Position numbers and translations under genes: made by a program. A stretch of DNA of 64,000 nt from contig NZ_CP059560.1 in assembly GCF_017894385.1 (NCBI RefSeq), forward strand, positions 2,666,001-2,730,000. The letters run 5' to 3'. The notes beneath the pieces were generated by a model. That model was not told the origin of the DNA. It worked only from the letters and a program-made list of their open reading frames with translations, and made no database searches. Below are positions 1 through 8,400 of this stretch, one piece after another. Source of the DNA: Aromatoleum petrolei. GTDB lineage: Bacteria > Pseudomonadota > Gammaproteobacteria > Burkholderiales > Rhodocyclaceae. How positions within the stretch are numbered: the stretch's first letter is position 1; the number at the start of each line of letters is the position of its first letter.

Positions 1-353
1 TGGCGTGGAACATGGGCAAGATCAAGGCGCAGGTCGTCGACGGCACGACGCCGTACAACAAGGACCAGGTCGTCGCCGCCGCCAACGTGATCGCGGCCAC
101 GGCCAACTCCGGCATGGGCGCGCTGTACCTGCCCGGCACCGACAAGGGCAAGGGCTGGAAGGACACGCGCCTGAAGGCGGAGTTCTTCAAGGAGCAGGAG
201 GAAGTCGGCAAGATCGCGAAGAACTTCATCGAGCAGGCCAACACGCTGCAGAAGGTCGCGATGACGGGCGACCAGGCCGCGATCAAGGCCCAGTTCGGCG
301 AGATGGGCAAGGCCTGCAAGGCCTGTCACGACAAGTACCGCGTCGAGGAGTGA
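1..353 (+). CDS. cytochrome c' (5'-truncated by window edge)
   Basis: This is the C-terminal part of a periplasmic class II c-type cytochrome. The open frame runs in from the left edge (first full codon at base 3) and ends at a TGA at 351-353, leaving about 116 residues. The four-helix cytochrome c' fold is suggested by the segment AWNMGKIKAQ at the start. The heme attachment motif CKACH lies near the C-terminus, which is the class II arrangement, with the His as fifth heme ligand. Signal peptide and start are outside the window. Cytochromes c' bind NO or CO and are common in denitrifiers. The fold and heme site are seen; the NO-related role is family knowledge. A strong hairpin follows at 391-420. 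Confidence 0.9.
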   Translation, partial: AWNMGKIKAQVVDGTTPYNKDQVVAAANVIAATANSGMGALYLPGTDKGKGWKDTRLKAEFFKEQEEVGKIAKNFIEQANTLQKVAMTGDQAAIKAQFGEMGKACKACHDKYRVEE

Positions 354-390
354 GGCGCGCCCTGCCGGGCCAGCGGGTTCGGTGAACGGC

Positions 391-420
391 AAGATGGCCA
401 CCCCGCGGGGTGGCCATCTT
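391..420. terminator. perfect 15-bp palindrome, likely bidirectional terminator
   Basis: AAGATGGCCACCCCG is followed directly by its exact reverse complement. The element lies 38 bases after the cytochrome c' stop and 18 bases from the stop of the convergent MFS gene, so it is well placed to end both transcripts. The flanks are A/T-leaning but there is no long T tract. Confidence 0.7.
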
Positions 421-437
421 AATTTCACCGACGGCAT

Positions 438-1658
438 TCAGGCCGGCTGTGCCGCGGGCCGCAGTACCGGCGCCTCGCGGATGGGCAGGTTCACCAGGGC
501 AGCCGTCGCCGCGAGCGCCATGTCGGCGTACCACATCCACGAAAAGTCGCCGAACTCGGTGATCGCGAGACCGCCCAGCCACGCGCCGAGGAAGCCGCCG
601 ATCTGGTGCGACAGCAGCGTGAGGCCGAACAGCGTGCCGAGGTAGCGGATGCCGAACAGCTTGCCGACGATGGCCGCGGTCGGCGGCACGGTCGCGAGCC
701 ACGTGAAACCGAGGCCGGCGGCGAAGAGGTAGAAGGTCAGCGCGGTCTTCGGCGCCATCAGGTAGAGCGCGACGAGCAGCGCTCTCGAACCGTACATCGC
801 CGCAAGAATGTGCTTGCTGCGGTAGCGCGATACGCAGGATCCCGCATACAGGCTGCCGACGATGTTCGACAGGCCGATGATCGCCAGCGACCAGCTCGCG
901 ACCGTCGGCGGCAGGCCGCACAGGTCGACTTCGCCCGGCAGGTGGGTGACGAGGAAGGCGATGTGGAAGCCACAGGTGAAGAACCCCGCGTGCAGCAGCA
1001 GGTAGCTGCGATCGCCCATTGCCTGGCGCACCGTGCGCCACAGGCCGGCGTCCTCGTGCGCGCCGTGGTGGTGGGTCGCATGCTTGGGATCGACGAGCAC
1101 GCGCACGAGCGGCAGCGCCGCCAGCGTCATCAGCGCCATCGACCACATCGCGCCCATCCAGCCGATCGACTGGATCAGCTTCTGCAGCACCGGTGCGAAC
1201 ACGAACTGGCCGAAGGAGCCGCCGGCGTTGATGACGCCCGACGCGGTACCGCGCGCCTCAACCGGCAGGCGCTGTGCCGCGGCGCCGATCAGCACCGAGA
1301 AGCTGCCCGCCCCCGAGCCCATTGCCGAGAGCAGGCCCAGCGACACGACCAGCCCGAAGCCCGAGCCCATGAAGGGCGTGAGCGCGCTGCCGAACGCGAG
1401 GACGATCAGGCCGGCGACGAGGACTTTCGCAGCGCCGTAGCGGTCCGCGAAGGCGCCGGCGACCGGCTGAATCGCGCCCCACATGAACTGGCCGACAGCC
1501 AGCGCGAAACTGATCGTCGCGATACCCAGCCCGGTCGAGCTGTTGAGCGGGGACACGAAGAGGCCCAACGACTGGCGCGCGCCCATTGTCACCATGAGGA
1601 TGCCGGCGGCCGAGAGGGTGACGATCAGCGCGGCGCGGCTGTTGAGGGATCGCAGCAT
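438..1658 (-). CDS. MFS transporter (oxalate/formate-antiporter-like or monocarboxylate type)
   Basis: This 406-residue integral membrane protein has about twelve hydrophobic segments. The first begins around residue 10 (ALIVTLSAAGILMVTMGARQ), with QSLGLFVSPL next, as in the oxalate/formate antiporter branch of the major facilitator superfamily. A central polar, His-rich loop (KHATHHHGAHEDAG, about residues 190-205) separates the two six-helix halves. It probably exchanges or imports a small organic anion across the inner membrane; the substrate cannot be read from sequence. It is convergent with the cytochrome c' gene and lies 56 bases downstream of a thioesterase gene on the same strand, so the two may be co-transcribed. 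Family assignment is firm, substrate unknown. Confidence 0.85.
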   Translation of the reverse strand: MLRSLNSRAALIVTLSAAGILMVTMGARQSLGLFVSPLNSSTGLGIATISFALAVGQFMWGAIQPVAGAFADRYGAAKVLVAGLIVLAFGSALTPFMGSGFGLVVSLGLLSAMGSGAGSFSVLIGAAAQRLPVEARGTASGVINAGGSFGQFVFAPVLQKLIQSIGWMGAMWSMALMTLAALPLVRVLVDPKHATHHHGAHEDAGLWRTVRQAMGDRSYLLLHAGFFTCGFHIAFLVTHLPGEVDLCGLPPTVASWSLAIIGLSNIVGSLYAGSCVSRYRSKHILAAMYGSRALLVALYLMAPKTALTFYLFAAGLGFTWLATVPPTAAIVGKLFGIRYLGTLFGLTLLSHQIGGFLGAWLGGLAITEFGDFSWMWYADMALAATAALVNLPIREAPVLRPAAQPA

Positions 1659-1714
1659 GGGGGCCTTCTTTCTTTATCGTTATGGTCGGATGGGGTCGGG
1701 GGCGTGCTTCCCAG

Positions 1715-2512
1715 CTACTTCTTGCGCACGAACAGCGTGTGCAGGCTGCGTCCGAGCGCGCCGTCGCGGTCGAATACCGCGGTCGTCACGGTGCCGATGC
1801 CGCCGGGGTCGATGATGGTGCGCGCCGACATGCCAAACCACTCGCCGGTCGGATGACGGTGCATGTTGAGCGTGAGATCCACCGGCACGAAGGTCCAGTG
1901 GCGGATATCCAGTTCTGCGCTGATGCCGTTGGCGGAGTCGAGGATCAGCAGCAGGGTCTCGATGCCGTCGGTCGGCTGGCCGGCGACGAGCGGGATGCGC
2001 GGGCGTGCCCACACCGTCGCCGGGCCGGGTTCGCGGAAGCTGCCGTCGGCGAAGCGCCATTCGAGTGCATCGGCATAGGGGAAGTAGTCGACGCCGTGGA
2101 AGAACACTTGCGCCTGCGCCTCGGGCAGCGGCGGCACCGCGAACGGGTCGGCGACGGCGACGGCGCTCTCGGGCTTGCGCTCGACGCGCCACGCGTGGGC
2201 TAGCAGGACCGGCTTGCCGCGGACGAGCATCTCGCCCTGGATCAGCTCGATGCGCCGGCCCGGGCGCAGCACGCGCACGCGCAGCTCGCACGGCTCGACC
2301 GGCACCGGGCCGAGGATCTCGAAGGTGATGCGCGCGATGTCGAGCCCGAACTCGGACGGAAAACGGCGCAGCGCCTGCGCGAGCAGCGCGATCGGCGGGC
2401 CGCCGTGCTGGCTCTCCACCGACCACGGGCCGATCGTGGCCTCGGTGGGCTGGTAGGCGTCGTCGCCGAGCGGCAGGAAGAAGGCTTCGGGAAGCGTGAT
2501 GCTCGTGTGCAT
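1715..2512 (-). CDS. TesB-like acyl-CoA thioesterase, double hotdog
   Basis: The 265-residue protein resembles the acyl-CoA thioesterase family with two fused hotdog domains (TesB-like, 4HBT_3). Visible features are an N-terminal WSVESQHGGPPIALLAQAL stretch (the HGG turn of this family) and a C-terminal hotdog with FVPVDLTLNMHRHPTGEWF. I chose the ATG at 2512; an upstream in-frame ATG at 2554 would add 14 residues unlike the family. It probably hydrolyses a CoA thioester in the cytosol, specificity unknown. It is divergent from a LysR regulator and upstream of an MFS gene, suggesting a small regulated uptake or degradation unit. Confidence 0.75.
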   Translation of the reverse strand: MHTSITLPEAFFLPLGDDAYQPTEATIGPWSVESQHGGPPIALLAQALRRFPSEFGLDIARITFEILGPVPVEPCELRVRVLRPGRRIELIQGEMLVRGKPVLLAHAWRVERKPESAVAVADPFAVPPLPEAQAQVFFHGVDYFPYADALEWRFADGSFREPGPATVWARPRIPLVAGQPTDGIETLLLILDSANGISAELDIRHWTFVPVDLTLNMHRHPTGEWFGMSARTIIDPGGIGTVTTAVFDRDGALGRSLHTLFVRKK

Positions 2513-2590
2513 GTTCAATACCCTAGCGTATGTCACGGCAAATTTAACCGACAATTACGGAAACAAAAAGCCGATAATAGTTGTCGTTAC

Positions 2591-2607
2591 GTCAACGATA
2601 TGTTGAC
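2591..2607. promoter_or_regulatory. 6-bp dyad between divergent thioesterase and LysR genes
   Basis: GTCAAC-GATAT-GTTGAC is a perfect inverted repeat in an AT-rich intergenic region and ends 15 bases before the LysR start. Its position fits an operator for autoregulation or for the divergent thioesterase promoter. This is inference from symmetry and location only. Confidence 0.4.
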
Positions 2608-2622
2608 ATTTGAGATTGACAC

Positions 2623-3543
2623 ATGAGCTGGCTCGCGAGCTGGGACACCTTCGTGAAAGTCGTCGAGAGCGGCAGCATGGCGGGAGCCGCCCGCCGCCTG
2701 GACTGCACGCGCGCACAGGTCAGCAAGCAGATCGGCGAGCTTGAGCGGCGCTTCGGCGCGCGCCTGTTCGACCGCTCGACGCGCAAACTCTTCCTCACCC
2801 CGTCGGGCGAAGTGTTCTACCAGCATGCGCTGCGCGCGCTCGAGTCGGTGGAACTGACGGAGGTCGCGGTGCGCAACCTCGGCGACGTGCCGAGCGGGCT
2901 GCTGCGCATCAGCGCGAGCGTGGTGTTCGGTCGCATCTGGGTCGCCCCGCTGCTGCCACGCCTCACCGCCCGCTACCCCGAGCTGGAGTGCGAGCTGATC
3001 CTCACCAACTCGCTCGTGGACCTCGCCGAGGATCGCATCGACCTCGCGCTGCGCTTCTGCAAGACGCCTCCCGAGGATGTCGTCGCAAAACGCATCTTCA
3101 CGATGGAAACGGTGATCTGCGCCGCACCCGCCTATCTCGCCCGGCACGGCACGCCGCGACAGCCGCGCGAACTCGTCGATCACCAGTGCTTCAGCTTCCT
3201 GCTCTCGGACAACCGCATCTGGCACCTGCTCGACCGCGCCGGCACGGAAATCGCGATCCCGGTGCGCGGGCGCATCCAGTTCAACGAACCGGCGAGCATC
3301 CTCGACGCGACGCTCGCCGGGCTCGGACTGGCGATCCTGCCGACCTACCTGTGCTGCAAGGAGCTGGCCGACGGGCGGCTCGTGCGCGTGCTGAAGGATT
3401 ACACGCCGCGCATCGACTTCGGCCGTCACCTGTACGCCTGCTACATGCCCAGCCGCGCCCGCCTGCCGAAGGTGAAGGTGCTGCTCGACGAGCTGGAGGC
3501 GATGCTGAAGCCGGTGCCGCCGTGGGGGCGGCTCAGCGACTGA
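2623..3543 (+). CDS. LysR-family transcriptional regulator
   Basis: The 306-residue protein has a classic LysR layout. An N-terminal winged helix-turn-helix covers about residues 5-62 (AGAARRLDCTRAQVSKQIGE, then RLFDRSTRKLFLTPSGE). A substrate-binding domain begins around residue 88 (GLLRISASVVFGRIWVAPLL). The variant resembles the group with an FDRSTR signature and a C-terminal half like AaeR/DmlR regulators. It is divergent from the thioesterase gene with a 110-base intergenic region, the usual arrangement for a regulator controlling its neighbour. The effector is unknown. Its last codons overlap the 3' end of the convergent thioredoxin-fold gene by 11 bases. Confidence 0.9.
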   Translation: MSWLASWDTFVKVVESGSMAGAARRLDCTRAQVSKQIGELERRFGARLFDRSTRKLFLTPSGEVFYQHALRALESVELTEVAVRNLGDVPSGLLRISASVVFGRIWVAPLLPRLTARYPELECELILTNSLVDLAEDRIDLALRFCKTPPEDVVAKRIFTMETVICAAPAYLARHGTPRQPRELVDHQCFSFLLSDNRIWHLLDRAGTEIAIPVRGRIQFNEPASILDATLAGLGLAILPTYLCCKELADGRLVRVLKDYTPRIDFGRHLYACYMPSRARLPKVKVLLDELEAMLKPVPPWGRLSD

Positions 3544-4033
3544 CGGCGGACTCCACCGGCTCGCCCCCTTTCGCCGCGTTCGCGAGCCCTTCGAGGACCC
3601 ACACGCCGAGCAGACCGCCGCGCGTGGCGACGATCGTCCCGTCGCGATCGACGGCGTAGGCGAGCGCGCTGTCGCGCAGGATGCGCAAGGTCGCCGCGTC
3701 GAGGCGGTGCTCGTCGGCGACGACGGACAGGGTGAGGCCGCGCTGCGCGAGCAGCGCGCGGGCCTCGTCGAAAGCGTCGGCCGGGACGAGGGTGCGGACC
3801 GCGACGCCGTCCCTCGCGGCGATCGCGACGAAGCGCTCGATCTCGGCGAGCGATTTGCGGCACGCGAGGCAACCCGGCGTCCACAGCACGACGACCGCCG
3901 GGCTGCCCGCGGCGAGCCGTACCGCGACTGGCGCGGCGGACAGGGCCGCGAGGTCGACAGCGCGCGCCGGCGCGGCCGCGACGAGCGCGAGCAGCAGCGC
4001 CGGCCACGCCAGCCGGCGCACCCCGGCGCGCAT
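3533..4033 (-). CDS. exported thioredoxin-fold protein, possible thiol reductase
   Basis: With the start at 4033 the product is 166 residues and begins with a signal peptide (MRAGVRRLAWPALLLALVAA, cleavage near APARA). A thioredoxin-like fold follows: VVVLWTPGCLACRKSLAEIE carries a CLAC dithiol at the position of the CxxC active site. Upstream ATGs at 4081 and 4153 give extra arginine-rich leader sequence and are less likely. The protein resembles TlpA/ResA-type periplasmic thiol proteins but lacks a clear cis-proline motif that I can recognise. The gene is convergent with the LysR gene and divergent from the ybaK-like gene. Fold fairly sure, role unknown. Confidence 0.65.
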   Translation of the reverse strand: MRAGVRRLAWPALLLALVAAAPARAVDLAALSAAPVAVRLAAGSPAVVVLWTPGCLACRKSLAEIERFVAIAARDGVAVRTLVPADAFDEARALLAQRGLTLSVVADEHRLDAATLRILRDSALAYAVDRDGTIVATRGGLLGVWVLEGLANAAKGGEPVESAVSR

Positions 4034-4242
4034 GGCGACGCCGAATCCCGCAGCGATCCCCGCTCCCGCCCGTCCGTTCATGTCGCCCGCTCCATCGCCG
4101 TGCGCCCGTCGCACAAGTTCGAAAAGGATCGCCCGCCGCGCCGCCGCGCTCATTGACAGGCGTCAAGCGCCGCCCGCCGCGCGCGGCTTGGACGCGCCCG
4201 CGCGCAGGGCTAAGATTTCACCCTTTGCGACTCCGTACCGCC

Positions 4243-4725
4243 ATGAAGCCCGCCCAGCATCCGACCGCCCTGCGCACCGCACAACTCCTGAATGAAGCCG
4301 GCATCGACACGCGCGTCGTCGAGTTCGAGCAGCCGACCCGCACCAGCGCGGAGGCCGCCGCGGCGATCGGCTGCACCGTTGCCGAGATCGCGAAGTCCAT
4401 CGTCTTCCGCGGCAAGGAAAGCGGGCAGGCGGTCGTCGTCGTCGCGAGCGGGGACAACCGTGTCAGCGAGGCGAAGGTCGCCGCGCAGGTGGGCGAGGCG
4501 CTCGCGCGCGCGGACGCCGATTTCGTGCGCAGCGCGACCGGCTATGCGATCGGCGGCGTCGCGCCGCTCGGCCATGCCCAGCCGGTGAAGCTGTTGCTCG
4601 ACGACGACCTGCGGCGCTTCGCCACCGTGTGGGCCGCCGCAGGCACGCCATTTTCGGTGTTCCCGCTGAGTCCGGCGCAGTTGCAGGCGCTCACCGGCGC
4701 CGCGTGGAGCGACGTGCGGCAGTAA
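4243..4725 (+). CDS. YbaK/ProX-type aminoacyl-tRNA deacylase
   Basis: The 160-residue protein belongs to the YbaK/EbsC fold, which hydrolyses mischarged tRNA (for example Cys- or Ala-tRNAPro) in the cytosol. Visible family features are AEIAKSIVFRG with the catalytic-site lysine, VVVASGDNRVSEAKVA, and the glycine loop YAIGGVAPLGH. The ATG at 4243 is chosen because the preceding frame back to 4153 is arginine/proline-rich and unlike the family. Substrate specificity within YbaK, ProX and YeaK subtypes is not decidable here. It ends nine bases before the stop of the convergent cytochrome b561 gene. Confidence 0.85.
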   Translation: MKPAQHPTALRTAQLLNEAGIDTRVVEFEQPTRTSAEAAAAIGCTVAEIAKSIVFRGKESGQAVVVVASGDNRVSEAKVAAQVGEALARADADFVRSATGYAIGGVAPLGHAQPVKLLLDDDLRRFATVWAAAGTPFSVFPLSPAQLQALTGAAWSDVRQ

Positions 4726-4733
4726 GGCCGCAA

Positions 4734-5426
4734 TTACCAGGCGGGCGTCGTGGCCGCCGGCATGGGCGCCGGCGGCGGCAGCACGCCGCCCGAAACGGCC
4801 CACACCGCCAGGCCGGCGATCGCGAGGGCGACGAGCAGCGCCACCGGACCGCCGCCGCGTGCGGGCGGGATCGCCGGGTCATCGAACGCCTTCACGCCGG
4901 TGATCATCGGCGTGATTAGGTTGTCCTTCTTGACGTGGGTATGCCACAGCACCGCGGCGACGTGCAGACCGACAAGGCCGTACACGATCCATTCGGCCTG
5001 GCGGTGCAGCCCGCTGATCCAGGTCGACAGTTCGCTCGAGATCGCCTGGTAGAGGGGGCCGTAGAAGGCGATGTCGTCATTGGAAAAAGCGCCCGCGAGG
5101 GCCTGCCCCGCCATCAGCGACAGCAGCGCGACTGTCGACAGCGCGCCGAGCGGGTTGTGCCCGACGCCACGCCAGTGGCCCTTCAGATAGGCGCGAATCG
5201 CGGCGGGCGTAGGCAGGAACTGGGAGAAGCGCGCATAGGTCGAGCCGACCATACCCCAGACGATGCGGAACACGACGACGCCGAGGATCGCCAGCCCGAT
5301 GCGGCCATGCCATTCCATGGCGTTGCCGCCGATCTTCACGCTGATGACGGCACCTGCGACCAGCGCGACAAGCAGCCAGTGCGCGAGGCGGGTGGGGAGG
5401 TCCCACAGCAGGATGGGATGCTTCAC
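4734..5426 (-). CDS. cytochrome b561-type membrane protein
   Basis: The 230-residue integral membrane protein has about five hydrophobic segments and histidines placed as in the bacterial di-heme cytochrome b561 / Ni-Fe hydrogenase b-subunit family: LAHWLL near residue 15, MEWHGRIGL near 40, and GLHVAAVLWHTHVKKD near 155-170. It likely passes electrons between the quinone pool and a periplasmic partner such as a c-type cytochrome. The C-terminal tail is proline/alanine-rich. Its start overlaps the end of uvrA by four bases (ATGA), so it is translationally coupled to that gene, an odd pairing with no obvious functional link. Confidence 0.85.
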   Translation of the reverse strand: MKHPILLWDLPTRLAHWLLVALVAGAVISVKIGGNAMEWHGRIGLAILGVVVFRIVWGMVGSTYARFSQFLPTPAAIRAYLKGHWRGVGHNPLGALSTVALLSLMAGQALAGAFSNDDIAFYGPLYQAISSELSTWISGLHRQAEWIVYGLVGLHVAAVLWHTHVKKDNLITPMITGVKAFDDPAIPPARGGGPVALLVALAIAGLAVWAVSGGVLPPPAPMPAATTPAW

Positions 5427-8400
5427 GATTTTCTTCCCTTCTTGGTCTTGCCCGAGGCGACGGGTACCGGGGCGGCAGCGCCTCCCCCGTTAACAGCGCG
5501 CGCGGCGAGAAATTCCCCGAGGATGCGCGCGGTGTGCGAGCCGGAGGCCGAGCACACTTCCGCGACCGAACCTTGCGCGACGATGCGGCCGCCGCCGTCG
5601 CCGCCTTCGGGGCCGAGGTCGGTCAGCCAGTCGGCTTCGGCCATCACGTCGAGGTCGTGCTCGATCGCGAGCACGGTGTGGCCGGCGTCCGCCAGGCGGT
5701 GCAACACGCGGATGAGCTTGTCGACGTCGGCCATGTGCAGGCCGACGGTCGGCTCGTCGAGCACGTACAGGGTGTGCTTTTCGGGCGGGAGCGGACGGCC
5801 GCCGGTCTTGGCGCTCATTTGCGTCGACTCCCCGGCGCGGCCTCTGACCTTCGCCAGCTCGGTGACGAGCTTGATGCGCTGCGCCTCGCCGCCGGACAGC
5901 GTCGGGCTGGGCTGGCCGAGCGTCAGATAGCCGAGTCCGACGTCCTGCAGCAGCGCCAGCGGATGGGCGATCGACGGATGCGCGGCGAAGAAGTCGACGG
6001 CTTCGTCGACCGGCATCGCGAGCACTTCCGCGACCGATTTCTCGCGCCAGCGCACCGTCAGCGTCTCGGGATTGAAACGCGCGCCGCCGCAGGCGTCGCA
6101 GGGCAGCTTCACGTCGGGCAGGAAGCTCATCTCCACCGTGGTCTGGCCCTGGCCCTCGCATACCGGGCAGCGGCCGGCGCCGGTGTTGAAGGAGAAGCGC
6201 GACGCGTTCCAGCCACGTGTCTTGGCCTCGAAAGTCTCGGCGAAGAGCTTGCGGATCGCGTCCCAGAAGCCGACGTAGGTCGCGGGGCAGGAGCGGGGCG
6301 TCTTGCCGATCGGCGTCTGGTCGACTTCGAGCACGCGGCCGACCGCCTGCCAGCCTTCGATACGCGCGCAGCCGACGGGCTCCGCGGCGCTGGTCTGCGC
6401 CTCACCGCGGCGGCGGGCGCGCTGGGCGTCGGGGTCGCCGAGCAGGGCGTGCAGGCTGGCGTGGATCACGTCGCGCGCGAGTGTGGATTTGCCCGAGCCC
6501 GACACACCAGTGACGACGGTCAGGCGACCGAGCGGCAGGCGTGCCTCGACCGATTGCAGGTTGTGCAGCGTCGCCTTACGCACGACGAGGAAGGGGTGGT
6601 CGTTGCCAATCGGCAGCGGCGGGCGCATCGGATGCTGCAGCGGGGCGCGGAAGCAGGCGCCGGTCGCCGATTGCGGCGCCGCCATCAGGTCCGCGAGGCG
6701 GCCTTCGGCGACGACTTCGCCGCCGCGCACGCCGGCACCCGGGCCGAGGTCGATGACGTGGTCGGCGCGGCGGATGGTGTCCTCGTCATGCTCGACGACG
6801 AGCAGCGTGTTGCCGCGGTCGCGCAGCGCTTCGAGGGTGTCGAGCAGCATGCGGTTGTCGCGCGGGTGCAGGCCGATTGTCGGCTCGTCGAGGATGTAGC
6901 ACACGCCGCGCAGGTTGGAACCGAGCTGCGCCGCGAGGCGGATGCGCTGCGCTTCGCCGCCGGAAAGCGTCGGCGCGCCGCGGTCCAGCGCGAGGTAGGC
7001 GAGGCCGACCTGCTGCAGGAAGTCGAGCCGGCCGCGGATCTCGGCGACGAGGTCGCGCGCGATGTCGGTCTCGCGGCCTTCCAGGCTGAGGGTCTCAAAG
7101 AAGCCGGCGACCTTGGCGACCGGCTGCGCGGAGAGTTCATGGATCCCCAGTTCGCGAAAACGCACCGCGCGCGCGACCGGGTTCAGGCGCGCGCCGTCGC
7201 AGCTCGGGCAGACTTCGTCGGTGACCTGCTCGGTCTCGGCGAGGTCCAGCTCGTTGGCGTCCTCGACGCGGCCGATGGTGCGCTGGCCGGTACCGTAGCA
7301 GCTCTCGCACCAGCCGTGCTTGGCGTTGTACGAGAACAGGCGCGGATCCGGTTCCGGAAAGCTGTCGCCGCAGGACGGGCAGGCGCGCAGCGTCGAGAAG
7401 GTGTGGGGCGTCGCGCCGATCTTGCCGAGCTGCAGTACCTTGACGACGCCCTTGCCGTGCTCGAGCGCTTCGGCCAACTGCGTGCGCAACGCCGCCTCGT
7501 GTTCGGGGCCGACCACGACCATGCCGACCGGCAGCTCGATGGTGTGCTCGACGTAGCGGTCCAGGCGCGGCCATTTCGCCGTCGGCAGGTAGTCGCCATC
7601 GACGCGCAGCTGATCGTAACCTTTGCCCTTGGCCCATTTCGCGAGCGCGGTGTACAGGCCCTTGCGGTTCGTCACCAGGGGCGCCAGCAATTCCACCGAC
7701 GCGCCGCGGTAGTCGCGCAGGATCTGCGCCGCGATCGCGTCGAAGCTCTGCGGCGACACCGGCACGTCGCACTTCGGGCAGAACTGCGTGCCGAGCTTGA
7801 CGTACAGCAGGCGCAGGAAGGGCTGGATCTCGGTGAGCGTGCCGACCGTGCTCTTGCGGCCGCCACGGCTCACGCGCTGCTCGATCGCGACCGTCGGCGG
7901 GATGCCGAACAGCGCATCGACGTCGGGACGCGCCGCCGGCTGCACGAACTGCCGCGCGTAGGCGTTGAGCGATTCGAGGTAGCGGCGCTGGCCTTCGCCG
8001 AAGACGATGTCGAAGGCGAGCGTCGATTTGCCCGAGCCGGACAGGCCGGTGATGACGGTGAAGCGATCGCGCGGAATCGTCAGGCTGACGTTCTTCAGGT
8101 TGTGCTCGCGCGCGTGGCGGATCTCGATCGCAGGGGCCGCGACCGGGCGGTAGCGGGCGATCGGTTCGGCGACCACCGTGGTGGGCTTGCCGAGCGAACC
8201 GGCATAGGCACGCATCGCGACGCCGGTGTGCGACGCGGTGCAAGCCATGACGGTCTGCGGCGTGCCGGCGACGACGAGTTCGCCGCCGTCCTCGCCGCCT
8301 TCGGGGCCGAGGTCGATGAGCCAGTCGGCGGCGAGCAACACATCAAGGTTGTGTTCGATGACGACCAGCGCGTGGCCGGCGTCGAGCAGTTTTTCGAAGG

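Noticed and set aside
699..713. Half-parS CACGTGAAAC in the MFS gene
   Set aside because: Only the right half matches and it is coding sequence.
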